A stretch of 64,000 nt of DNA from Beverwykella pulmonaria. Its lineage: Eukaryota; Ascomycota; Dothideomycetes; Pleosporales; Melanommataceae. Below, piece after piece: positions 10,734 through 22,112 of this stretch. Made by a program: the position numbers and the translations under genes. The notes below the pieces were generated by a model that searched no databases, was not told the origin of the DNA, and was given only the letters and a program-made list of their open reading frames with translations. Where the stretch lies: assembly GCA_001599595.1 (NCBI GenBank), contig BCHH01000019.1, positions 498,411 through 562,410 on the forward strand. Direction: 5' to 3'. Position 1 is the stretch's first letter, and every line of letters starts with the position of its first letter.

Positions 10734-11666
10734 TTTGCGTGTTTGGTGGGTTGGGAATTTAAAAAGAAAGGAGAAATTTGGAATGGCAATAAAACGAGCG
10801 TGGTTGACAAAGATGTGCAGAAAGAATGTATTGAAAGTGAACGTAAAGAAAGTAAAGAATGAAAAGAATGTAAATATTGATATCGAAAGAAGTTTGGGCC
10901 GGAGTCTGTTGACTTTATATGGATTTTGATGCCTTCTGTATGCACTCGCCAACGCCACTCGCATCCATCCGTGCAATCCGTGCTTGACAACAGTAACAAC
11001 AACATTCGCGCGAAAATTAATAGAAAATACGCCCTACAAACTCCGACGATCTCTACCACCAATTTTGTTCGTGCGAGAAATTGAACACTTCTACTCAGTA
11101 AGATCGCTCAAAACGGAGACATCGCATGAAATGTCAGACTTCGCCCCTAATATCAGCTACCGCCCTTTCTGCTTCTGATGGAGCCCACATCTTTGTGCAT
11201 CAACAATCTGCACACATGAAGAGCGGTCATAGGCCAAACAATATAACCTCTTTGACAATCTGTCGTCTTGAAGGATATTAAGCCGGTACAATAACAGCTG
11301 CAAAGAGGATGACGTCGTTGGTCCAACAATAACGTCAGGCGATATATCGAATTTTCTTTTTGTAGGAATTGGCAAGACCTTTATGAGTACGATAGCTAGG
11401 GCTACTCAATAGAACGCCCCATTTGCAAAGCTTTTGCGGTTCTTTTTCGCACGAAGCTAGTTCACTAATACCGATGCCCAGGTGAGCCAATATCCACTGT
11501 GCAGGATTTAGAGTGGTGTACAGGCTTATCTAGAAACTTGACAAAGTATAGTGGTGAATTTTGAAATGGCGTAACACTTACTGTTGTGTTTTGGGCTAAT
11601 GCATGTTCTCCTATCATGTTCTTACTACACATTTGAAAGCAGTGCTACAACAAGATATCTAGGTAA
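10734..11666. other. Upstream region of the repeat protein, no supported gene
   Basis: AT-rich DNA holding the presumed promoter and 5' UTR of the repeat-protein gene (minus strand). No coding features were supported. Confidence 0.3.
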
Positions 11667-12160
11667 AGGGGTTTTCATTCCGTAACGGGTTTCTGGTCTA
11701 TATCGGATCTTTGATCCAAATGCCAAGAATAGAACGGGTTTTTGATTGAGAACGTGTGTCTGATCCAAATACAAAGAAAGAGCGGGTTTTCGATCCATAT
11801 CGGGGTTTGGATCGAGAACGGGTTTCTGAGAGATACTTCTAATTTCCGAAGGGCCTCCTACGGAGGCCTATCGGACCGTGTGCTTCATTGTCACGTCATG
11901 TGACGCACCGCATATATAGTCTCTCCGAATTCCCTGAGTATCCTCAAGGATTCGTCTCTCTTGTCTTTATCTAGGAATCGAGCCAATTCACCCCTGACTC
12001 GCTTGACCACTCTATTCTCTGCCAGTGTTCCCCTCATAGGTTTTCGATCGAAACGCTAAGAAAAGAATAAGGGTTTGATCTATATTGGGTTTTAATCCAG
12101 AATAGAGTTTTAATTTAGACTAGTTATCTACTGTAAAAGGGTTTGTTGATAGCTGCACGC
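11667..12160. repeat. Degenerate GGGTTT/ATC motif array around an LTR-like promoter segment
   Basis: Between 11667 and 11828, and again at 12038-12120, imperfect units built on GGGTTT followed by an ATC-containing AT-rich stretch recur every 25-60 bp. Between the two blocks lie a CACGTCATGTGACG palindromic element, a CATATATAG TATA-like box and a CT-rich tract. This arrangement suggests a decayed LTR retrotransposon terminus. No coding part or target duplication was found. Confidence 0.35.
11852..11868. repeat. Short perfect inverted repeat
   Basis: GGCCTCC and GGAGGCC form a 7-bp GC-rich stem around a 3-nt loop, inside the LTR-like patch. No function is assigned. Confidence 0.5.
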
Positions 12161-12417
12161 AGACTTTTGGTATTAGTATCGAAAGACTAAAATCTGTTCT
12201 CTCTTCTTGGATCGTTGACTCCTTTTCATATTCCCTGCTTGGTCGGCGCTTGGCCTGCACTAAGCGTGCGTGGAGCTAACGTCCTTACAGTGCATAGTTA
12301 AACAGAGTGACTTTTAAAAGGTATTACCTTTTACCAGAGCTTGTAAGGATAAACTAATACAAACTTATGTGCTTGTCATCCGAGCGTAGATGGAACCACA
12401 GTTGAATTTCTCTCCAC
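12161..12417. other. 3' flank of the SET-MYND gene, no supported gene
   Basis: About 260 bp between the repeat patch and the stop codon of the minus-strand methyltransferase. It should hold that gene's 3' UTR. Confidence 0.3.
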
Positions 12418-14074
12418 TCAAAGCTGCATCCAAGTCCCCATTTCCAAAAACAACTTCTTCTGATGCGGAATTCCATTCGCCAACAGCTCGTCCGCATTAG
12501 GGCCCAACAAGCTATGGAACTGGGCACGCATCTCTTCAAGTTTCATCTTCACACTCTTCGTAAACTCGCTGTTCTCCCCATGGCTCGCCTTTGCCGCGTG
12601 GTTGACCTCCATCACGAGCATGTACGCCACCACCGGCATATCGACGCCAGGTGCAACAGGTCGCTCCTCGTTCGCCAGATACAAAGCCAACATGGCGGTT
12701 TGCCAAGTCTGTACCACGCGGATGGGGTGTCCGAGTTGAGGGTAGAGCTTAGGGAGGATGTATCTGTATCGTTTCGCGCATTGGGCCAATGCTATCTGGA
12801 AGTTTTGAACGGTAAGCATGTTGACGATGAGATCGTCTCGAAATGCGGCATATGGTTGTCGGTACAGGGGCCAGAGGTCTGACTGAGAGCACAACCGCAT
12901 GCCATCTTCAATCTGTTTAATGGCTTGCGTGGGATCTGTTACACGTTGCGTGTTCTTGTAGTCCAGAAAGGCTTGGCCTTGGATTGCAGCAACCCTTTTC
13001 TCGTCCTTCGATTCCCCAACAAAGTTTGCTGGATCATGAGCAAAGTCTGCAACTTCAATCATGTTGTCTGCTACGTCTTTCCATTTTTGCGCCAAGTCTT
13101 TGGGTTTGATCTTCCATTTGTCTTCGAGGAGCGTGGGGCCTTTCTGGCATTTGCTGCATCTGCAAGTGAAGAACCAACGGGATTTAAGTTCGGTCTGGCG
13201 GCGGGCGTACGGGTTCGTAGGCTCGATGTAGGAGATGTAAATTTCTTCGTCTTTCCTGATAGGCTTGAGGGTTCGGATGGCGACTTCGGGGCCGTCCATT
13301 ACAATGTACGCGTTGGGATCGCAGGAGTGGTTGATGTAGGCAAGCATTGGATCTATAATTACTCCGAGGGGGTCGAATGTTGGTGTGATGAGCGTCATGG
13401 AGTTGGTCAAGACTCTCGCATACATCGCTGCAACGAAGTCCTTGTCAAATGTGTCCTGTGTCCAAGAAAATTGACTTGTCCCCAATGCCATCAACTCGAT
13501 CCCGCCATACTTCCCATCCTTTTTGAAATCTTCTATGTGCGTGTCCAGTCTCAACAGCATGTTCCACACCTGGTCAGGAATGAGGCCGTGTTTCCGCCTG
13601 ACCAAGATCTCCATAGTCGCGAGCACAGCTTTTGGGATCTCTTTATCGCTCACTGGTCGGAGATTCTTGCATTCATGCTTGTGGCCCCGATTCCAGGCTT
13701 CCTTCTGGCATGCCTGTACGCTGTCAGCCATGAAGACCTTCAGCATGGGGAGATGAAGATGTTACTTTGCTGCAGTACCGGAACCGCTTGCATGCAGCAC
13801 AAGCCTGCACCTTCGTTCCCTCCTTCACATACAACCTCGATCCAATAGACGAGCCTTCGGTCCATGTGTAGCAATTCGCACACGTGTCCAGCAGTCGTTC
13901 CGTGTCCAGCGATGCAACAAGCGGACGCTTCACAGTAGTCACACGTTCCCCAGCTCCAAAGTTGCGCCCAGCGAACATGCCATCCCCGACACATTCGCCG
14001 GCACTATCTACACAGATCTCGGATCGCGCGAGATAGAAGGGCGAGGCTTTTGCCTCTGGATGTTTGTCTGCCAT
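12418..14074 (-). CDS. SET and MYND domain protein (SMYD-like lysine methyltransferase)
   Basis: Predicted SAM-dependent protein lysine methyltransferase of 534 aa. Exons are 14074..13766 and 13713..12418, joined in phase 0 inside the MYND zinc finger. The finger reads CANC, then CAACKRFRYCSKACQ and HKHEC, so all Cys/His ligands appear only after splicing. The split SET domain follows, with LAYINHSCDPNAYIV (the NHSCxPN motif) and EEIYISYI (catalytic-tyrosine segment). A post-SET cysteine cluster (FTCRCSKCQKG) binds the third zinc. The C-terminal 200 residues are helical and SMYD-like. Substrates of fungal members are mostly unknown. The gene stands alone. Confidence 0.9.
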
Positions 14075-16533
14075 TTACGCTTCAGCTTTGGTGGCGGACT
14101 GCGAGGATTTACTGAAGAGGGTATTGTGGCAAGGGAAGGTGTTGAGGACGCGTTTTCGAGTCGTGTGGTGTCATGCCCCGGCTCCTGCGTCTCACCATTT
14201 GTCGCGTGGAAACGTGAGTGGGAGGTTTGGAAATTCCATGCAAGCTGTAGGCTAGTCCTATTTCAGGCTAGCGGCTGCTATAGGGACGACGTCTGACACT
14301 TTACGTGGAGATTTGCACAACAGTTTTGATTGCGATTTTGTCCTCAATAGGAAGTGGAAATCCAAAGCAGGCCAATAGTTATTATTCTACTTCTGATTCC
14401 GCTTCCCATTTAAGGTCTTCATAGGGCTAGTTCCACCAAAAAGAGCAGACCGCTCCGGATTGATCTGTCGTAGGTCTCGTCCCTTGTTCTTGAGCATCTT
14501 GAGCCACACTAGGACATATTTAGCTCGTTGTTAAGTTATACGGCTATTCTAGTGAGTCTAGGAGTATGGCCGAGCCAGATTCTAATCAAAATAGATCATC
14601 TTGACACCATCGTTCCCGATAGAGAACCCCACAAACCATTCGGTCGCCGATAGACCACATACTCTCCATGCCACCAAAAGACCTCAACAGAATTCGCGTG
14701 CTAGTTAACCCAAATCGACTCTGTACAAGAACAAGAATGCATTCTATCATTTAGAAGAAAACTTCGACGCAGAACTGTAAACAGTATATATACATATGTG
14801 TGTGTGTCTATTCTAGAAATATATAACTCAGACATCTTTTTGCTTACAATAACCAAACGAGGAATACTGCAACGAATCCGAGAGCAAACCATATACCGTC
14901 TACCGTCTTCAGATAGGGGGGCGAAAGACCAAGACGCTGAAGAACGTCAACGGCATTGCGCCAGATTATGTACAATGAATGGTACGGGAGTTCACAGATC
15001 TTCAAGACGATAACATCATCAACAAAGCGCGTCGTCGACGCTGAGGCATACTACTACTCCTGATTCTCTTGGCTGGGTTTGACTAATCCTCTTGTCCACG
15101 GAGACTGTGCCACAATGTTGGTATAAATGGGGTATTGGTATGCTCGTGTTACCTATGGTTTACTGCTGGAGGCTGCAACCAAACCTTTTGACTCTTTCAT
15201 CGATTTTTATAATGATGTTTGATTTCTCTCTTGTTCATCCTTGATTCTAGCGCAGTATTGGTATTGCAGTGTGATAAATCAACCCTTCTATAGTTGAAAA
15301 GGCAGCTGAAAGTATGTCAAAGTAACTTCATCTCACCAGGCCACTGAGACAGTGCACACGCTATTTCCACAATTCACTCACCCAGTCACCGACACTGATA
15401 TTCAGCTTAGACTAGTCCAATTCTGTACATCGATATATTCATTGTCCCGCTGGTTGAACATCACACTGTGCGCTCATACCCACTTCCTGATTGTGCTATT
15501 GTGCTGTTCGATATATTAGTATGCTTTGCTGTAAAGGATTTGGATGTATACATGCCATGGGTTGGTGGAGACATAACATTGACTCCGTGGGAGATGCAGG
15601 ATACACAAGTTTCCTGTATAGGATGGCTTTGCTTAGAACCTCACACACATTTGGTCGTCCTCCGTTGCAGAGGTTGCAGGTGGCAGTAATACTTTGCTTG
15701 GAAGTAGGGGCGTTGTGGAGGTCGGAGGTGGACGTGAAGTAGACATTGAAGGCGTGGTATTATGTATGCGCGTAGAAAGTGTATATACTGAGGTCGAGAA
15801 GGTAGAATTAGGCTTGCCTGAGGAAACAGTGGGTGGGCTTGCGTTTGGCTTCTCGGTTATGTAGCTGTTTGGTATGGGGACGCAATGAGGCCTCGAGCAT
15901 GCCGACTAGAGCCACGATTATGGAGCAGTTGCGTAATCCAGCCCATGTACATGACTTCACGAAATAGTGGCATGATTTCCGCATTGCTAGTTGGGGGCCG
16001 GATTTAGTATTAGATTTACGTGTGATAGAATGAAATGGTGTAGGGCTTGACAAAGCGAAGAATTGAAGGACCAAGGAAGAGAACGCGCCGGGGTCTCTGA
16101 TTGACGTCTAGTCATGTGAATGAAGTTGCAAAGTATAGTGAAGCCCACATATGAGTCATAAAACAAACTTCAGAAGTCAAATGTTGACATGAATTCAACA
16201 AATCAATTCAACAAATCAGAAAGGAGTAAGTCTGAATCATAAGTAATGACCAGTCACCTCCCATCTCCTATTCATTACTACAAGACAATGGTTAACCGCG
16301 TTTCTGTGCTCAGTCTTACTAAACGACGGCAACTCCTCTCACATCCCGGGTGTGACCAAGGGTTGGTATCTCACACCGTTTTAAGATCCAATCTCATCAT
16401 GTTCGGATCCACTAAAGCTCTACACTCTTCTTTCTTGTCTCTTGAACCCTTTCACTTCCTGCTCCCCAGACAGTCATGTCAACTCCCACACCAGTTGGCA
16501 CGTCAAGATATACACCACCCATACAGTTTAACC
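14075..16533. other. 2.5-kb region with no supported gene
   Basis: Upstream of the SET-MYND gene and downstream of the class I methyltransferase gene (both minus strand). Mixed composition with several AT-rich stretches. No frame longer than about 90 codons has recognisable features. Confidence 0.35.
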
Positions 16534-17301
16534 TTACAGCCCTTCCTTCCCCAAACTAGTCCGATCATAAACCACCAGATTCATAACCACATCCTTCTTC
16601 ACAGCATGAAGATACAGCGGATGATATTTGTAACAACAAACCACCACCCCGTTCCCACACAACCTCGTCAGTATACTCTTCACTGTCAATAGCGCCAACT
16701 GCTTTGGTACCAACCCCACGAACACATGCGTGACTTTCATATCAAGCAGCTGGCTCACGATGTCGTCCAAATCGGCGTTGAAGTCATAGATGAGCCACCG
16801 GGCGTCAACGCCTTGTTTGGCGGACTCGAGGCCGGCGGTTTTGATCAGCTCGGCGTCGTAGTCAATGCCCACGCCTGTTGCTGCTGGACGCGTGGTACCA
16901 CTTGGTCGAGTATTGATATGCCGTAGCAGACTGAGAACTTCACCTCAGCGTCAGTAAATCCAACTTTGGATCCCGAAAAAGCGGTAGTTTCGCAATACCT
17001 GTAGTATATACGTCGATCACGCGATTGCGAGGAGGAGGAGTTTTCAATTACGGAGTTCGCCATCGCCACACCCCAGATCACACACTACGATCTGTGTTTG
17101 CACCTCTTCTTTCAATATCGATGAGTCTAAAGGCAGGTCAAGATGCATGAGCGTAGCTGCTGCACGCATGGTGGCGATGGGTGTCTCGATGTATGGTGCG
17201 GTGTCGCTGCTAAAGCCGAACGGAATATAGTCTAGGTCGTGGAAGGCGAAGAGAGGGCTTCCTTCTTGGTCGAGCATTACTTCGACTTCGGTTGCGGACA
17301 T
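16534..17301 (-). CDS. Small class I SAM-dependent methyltransferase
   Basis: Predicted Rossmann-fold methyltransferase of 219 aa with exons 17301..17052 and 16943..16534. Exon 1 ends just after motif I (VVCDLGCGDGEL). Splicing to GT-GAA-GTT gives CGDGELREVLSLLRHI, followed by GVGIDYDAEL, the acidic residue after strand beta2. Downstream parts include RWLIYDFNADLDDIV and THVFVGLVPKQL, matching motifs III-IV of small methyltransferases. The 108-nt intron has a GTAATT donor and an ACTGAC branch site. Its acceptor ends in GAG, which is rare, but it is the only one that removes two upstream in-frame stops. The pattern resembles FAM173-like methyltransferases. The substrate is unknown. Confidence 0.7.
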
Positions 17302-18320
17302 GGTGATCGCGACGCGTTTGATTGCATAGTGGAGCCTTGGATATGGAGGGGCTTGAGAAGAAGTGAATTTTAGCGTTGCTAGCGTTATTTTTAGCGAGAC
17401 GGCTACTGACGTGCAGGACATGTCAGGAAATAATGTAACGGTTCTCAGGGCATATGGCATAGAAGTAAGTTGAAATTCAGTGCCGAAATCAATTCTCGTG
17501 CTCGAGAGAAGGTATTCAAATTCTAGTTATATCTCTCGTTGGTGGTGAAGATCAACTATATCTAAACTATGCGAACAATTTTAGTTTACGAACTCGTTGG
17601 TCCCGAAGGCTTCCTTTAAAGTACTGTCATATATAAGACCACGCGAAAAGGGCTTCCATGGTGCCAGTTAATGATTCCTTTTGCATTCTGCTCCAACACC
17701 TAAATTTTCTCTCCAACAAGCCATCTATACATGCAATGTGATTTCCTCTTTTTTTTTTTTTTAAAGTCAAGTCGGTTAACTCCTCATGGCTCTTATTCCA
17801 CGCCCCTTTTCGAGACCTAAGAAGCGCATGTTGGGAGAAAAGACGTCATGTACCAGGAGCCGAGAGTTTATGCATCTTTCTGAACACTTCTATGAATCCT
17901 TGTTCCCACTAATTGTCGCTGTCTCTTCAGGTATGCGAGAAGTCTCTTGAAACGTGCCGAATCCTGTTTTTTTTTCACGCATTCGGCTACGCTGTTACCT
18001 GTCATCGTAGCCCCACATATAATCTTCTTTTTAGACACCCCGTGCTCCAATGATGTGATATCAGCCCTGCTTGATGCCGAGCTTCCCGAGTTCTGTGGGT
18101 CGGAAGTCGTCATGTCTCTCTCTCAGACCGGCTTTGGGATTTGCGCGTCCGTACGTGACCTTTAGAGAAGGAGAGAGCAATACGTTGCTCGCTTAATGAG
18201 CTGGACTTTCTCTTAAGGTTTGGTCATGCGGTTGTCCTGATCCGACGATTCTTTTTTTTTTCTCCATGTTCCAAGAACATCTCATCTCTGTACTCTTACT
18301 TCACTGTGCATCTTCAGTCC
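17302..18320. other. 1.0-kb intergenic region, no supported gene
   Basis: Contains the presumed promoter of the methyltransferase and the 3' flank of the membrane-protein gene. Homopolymer T tracts occur at about 17750 and 18250. Short open frames near 17870-18165 have no domain support. Confidence 0.35.
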
Positions 18321-20521
18321 TTATATCCATCCCGAAGTCTCCGGGGACCTCCCATACGTCCTCGCACTCCATATAGAACTCGCACTCCTCCAACTTGCCA
18401 CACTCTCCCTATCCCCCAATCCTCCCATAGCCTTACTTGGTGTCCACATGATCGGCAAATCCGGCAACAACTTCTCATCAGCCCTCCGAGGAATTTCTTT
18501 CTCCAGATCCACCCAGCTCTGATATCCATGGCCCTCGTAAGCGCGTCGTTGCAGTTGCCAAACTCCATCTTGTACCCAGCGGTCGATTCGAGGGGCGAGT
18601 GCGCGCCGGAAACGGGAAAGAAAGACGAGGAACTTGAGGAGGGTGATGTCGATTATGGTAACCAGGACAGTGAACGAGACAATAAAAGCGAGACCGAAGA
18701 CATTAATGTTCACAATACCCCCACTCTTCCTCATCTTCTGGCTGGCACAAATCGTCTGCACCTCCTCGGGTATAGTCTCATACCACCTATCCGTAAAACT
18801 GACCGGGGTTGCCATCTGCCCCACCGCCAAATCCGCAAGAAGCACCTGAAACGAAGCCCAGACCTGGTTGTGCCAAGCAATTACCTCCATAATCCAGGCG
18901 TCACCATCATGTGGGACGATGAGGCCTTTTAAACTGCCGTCTGTCTGCCGGGATAGCGTGTCCATGACTAGTTTCTCGGCGTTGAACATGCCGAATGTAT
19001 TGCTTATGCGGATAAGGACGCTGAGAAGTGCCTTTTGCACTTTATTTGGGTCGGGGAAGATGTCGGTGCCGGCATTGTCGGGGATGTCTTTGAGGTCGGT
19101 GCAGAATTCTTCTCTAGAGGGACGTGTGTAACATAACTGGTACTGTGGGATGCTCAGCACGGTAAACTTGTATAGAGCGTATTGATGCTTACCTGCTCAA
19201 GACATCCGAGTCCTTTCAGCGGGTAATCCACCAAGTAATGCGTTTCATTCTCGAATTTGCCATTTCTTTCGATGGGTATTTCAGTTTCTCGGTGGGAGGA
19301 GTACAGCGCGTCTTCGGAGGGCCACAAGAATGTCGCAGAGTTGAAACTAAGGACTTTGAGGACAAGACTGCTGTCGTTATGTGCTAGCTCAGGTATAGGT
19401 GTGAATGAAGACGGTATTAATGAAGATGGCGAGTTGTGATGGACGAGTCCTCTACACAAGAAGAATATGGGTCAGACCAGGCTCAAGACGAAAAGCGATA
19501 TTGGGTGTCACACTTACGGCAGGATATCGACAGTGTTGGTCACGTTCGCCAAGGTCAAACTGGTAACAAACGTCGCGTTCCCGGGAACTCCAACGGCTCT
19601 TTTTGATACCTTCACCTGGACCTCGCCGCCTCCCTTAGGCGTCGGTGTCTCTGCTCCTGTTAGAGCTCCGTAGTCAAGCAATGCCGCCTCCTCTCCCGGA
19701 AGGGCTAATCGACCAAACATTCCCGGAAAATCTGATACATTCACTACCCGTATGTGATTCTGTGGTGGCAGAACCGCACAAGTGGTCTTCTTTCGAAACT
19801 TGATACCACTGCTACTGGGGATATTTAGCCCAAAAGCTTTGTTGACATCTACGAGTCCGGAATCTAAACTGACAGCGTCTCCACCAATACACCAACCGTC
19901 AGCGAAAGGACAAGGTACGCGCTTGGTTGTCGAATTGATGCTGGTCTGGACGAAGATTTGGCATGCTAGTGGTAGAGGGTTATTGGAATAGCATGTTTCT
20001 GCGTATGGGATGGCTACTGCAAGGATGGGGCCAGGTTCTGCAAGCGGGTCGGTGCTATTGCTCCATCTGCAATTCTTGTTGCTGTCAACAAGGACCACCA
20101 AATTCGAAGCGTCGACAACAAGAGAAGAGAAGATACTGGCTGCTATAGTCGATGCAGAGAATAACGAAGCGAGAAGGATGATGAGGAGGGACCGTATGAA
20201 CGGGCGACGGGCTTCTCGCTTCCACGCCCACCAAAGCTTGAACGTATCGACTATCACAACGCCGGGAGTAGGTAAGTTGCGTAAAAGGGCTTGCTGCTGA
20301 TGGAATAGAGCATCAGCGGCTTGTCCATTTGCGCGCAACTGATGAATGGTAAAAGTGACTAGGTGCCATAGGTGCGAAGTGCCTAGTTTCAGTGAGACCA
20401 TGTTCGGGTCGCTGCATATCAAGGTCATTTGGGTGAGAGTCTAACCTAGTGTTGATAGAATCGCGAGAAGCGCAACAATAATATTCCCCGTCGTTGCATC
20501 GGTAGTAATTGTTTTGCCCAT
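18321..20521 (-). CDS. Fungal-specific multi-span membrane protein, function unknown
   Basis: A 673-residue protein in four exons: 20521..20446, 20382..19518, 19451..19193 and 19142..18321. All junctions have GT-AG ends and keep frame. A first hydrophobic segment (NIIVALLAILSTL) crosses the exon 1/2 junction into the fungal-typical GTSHLWHLVTFTIHQLRA. A second span (FIRSLLIILLASLFSASTIA) precedes a large lumenal or extracellular domain with paired cysteines and several N-x-S/T sites, for example NSTD, NSTT, NVSD and NATF. A third strong span (VFGLAFIVSFTVLVTIIDIT) lies near residue 565, followed by a basic cytoplasmic tail. Similar predicted proteins occur widely in Pezizomycotina, but I know of no assigned function. 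Confidence 0.8.
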
Positions 20522-22112
20522 GATGGGTCCCTGATCAACATTGGTCCTGAAAGTTCGGTCAGCTAATAGCCACGAGCAAAGCAATGTCTTGCAACGTCAC
20601 TCAAGCAGTGGGAAGGCGTTCCTCCCCGAACCAAACAAAACCAAACAAAAGCGACAGGGGAATGTATGTACATACCATAGCCCGCGTTTGACAAATTTAG
20701 AATCTAGTTCTGACATGCTCAGCGTTCAGCGTTCAGCGTTCGTGATCAAAGATAGAGGAGACCGGAGGCAGAAGGCTCAACATGCGCAAGTTGGGCGACC
20801 GACTCGCACGATATATACATTCTGATGTGAGCCTATTTGCATCTGAGGGCGGCACAGCAGGATCTTGTCTACTTTAGTCGAAGTTTACATTTTGTGGGTG
20901 GTTCACACCAATGAACGTTGAGCATAAATGGGGCGAGGCGCTAAAACCTCCGAGTGTTGTGTCGGCGCTTGGATGGCGGTATTTTTGGTTTCTCTTAGTC
21001 GAACGCGTGTGGAACGATTTCCATTTCCATTGTTGATCGGAGTCGAGCAAAGCAAGACTTGAAGATATTCAGAATATGTTTGCATGCCATCCCGTGGGTG
21101 ATGGTCTTGGGTTCGACGTCCTGAACGGCTTGGTTAGCCGTCGTAAAATGAGGTCGGGATGTCTCACTCACATAGCAGAGTCCGCTTAACTCGCAACTCA
21201 AGCACCATTGATTGTGATATTTGCGATAGTAGAGGTCATGATGGATGTCTGCATTGGTGGTTGAGATAAAGCTCAAAGTCCTGATGGTTGAATCTCAACG
21301 CTAAACCCGATAGGGCCTAGCCTGGAACCCGCCACATGGAGCTGCGACCTTCAAGATCAACGCCCGGGGTATCCCTACTATATGATCTGTTACAGGCATC
21401 AAGTTGGAAATAAAGACGTCCCTTAGCTTAGCACACCGCCTCGCGTCGCAAATTTGCGCTCTAGGGAAACTGGACGCGTGGACGGTGGGGCAGGTCGGGT
21501 CGTGTCGTCTCAGCAATAATTGAGGCAGCTATGGTTCACGAGGCATGAATTTCAGGATCGCGCAAAGAGCCGCACAGCCGATAGAAGAAAGGCTGACAAT
21601 TTGAAGTGTCATAAATGTGGATCAATCGACTTAGGCTGTAAGTCCATGAAGCAGATAGGATAGAAGACTTTGAGTTTCAAGAATTTGATTGATTTGTATT
21701 ACGATTCTCATGCATACCTTCAAATCAATTCTGAAGGCAAGCACCACCGTTCTCATAGCCGCTCATTCATGCTCCCCCATCCCGTCAAAAAGTCGCACGT
21801 CAATGCACTTGTGGTTAAAGTATCGACATCGAATATTATCGTTCTCAGATCTCCCTCAGATTGCAGAATGAAAGATGAAAAAAAAAAAAGGTCAAAGAAA
21901 AGAGCCACGCCATACTAATGCAGTCAGAAGATGCATGCAAATAACATTTACAGTCAGTATTAGGTGGTGGAAAGTTTGCATTCCCAGCCCAACTAGGAAA
22001 GCGATGTAAGAAAAGAATTCTAGAAAGGAAATGGAGATGCATTCGAGATAACATATCTGTTAAATATGAGGGGGGTATCTTTTTCCTTCTTTCTCCGTTG
22101 CTGCTTGTACAT
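20522..22112. other. 1.6-kb region with no supported gene
   Basis: Contains the upstream region of the membrane-protein gene. A short tandem repeat (AGCGTTC, three copies) sits at about 20721-20743. A minus-strand frame at 20995-21276 includes an intron-like segment (GTGAGT, GCTAAC, TTCAG) but has no ATG; see the rejected list. Confidence 0.35.

Noticed and set aside
20995..21276. Minus-strand frame with an intron-like segment (GTGAGT, GCTAAC, TTCAG) and a C-x2-C-x4-C pattern
   Set aside because: It has no in-frame ATG, and no upstream exon could be joined in the right phase. The intron-like segment is also open in frame, so splicing cannot be judged.
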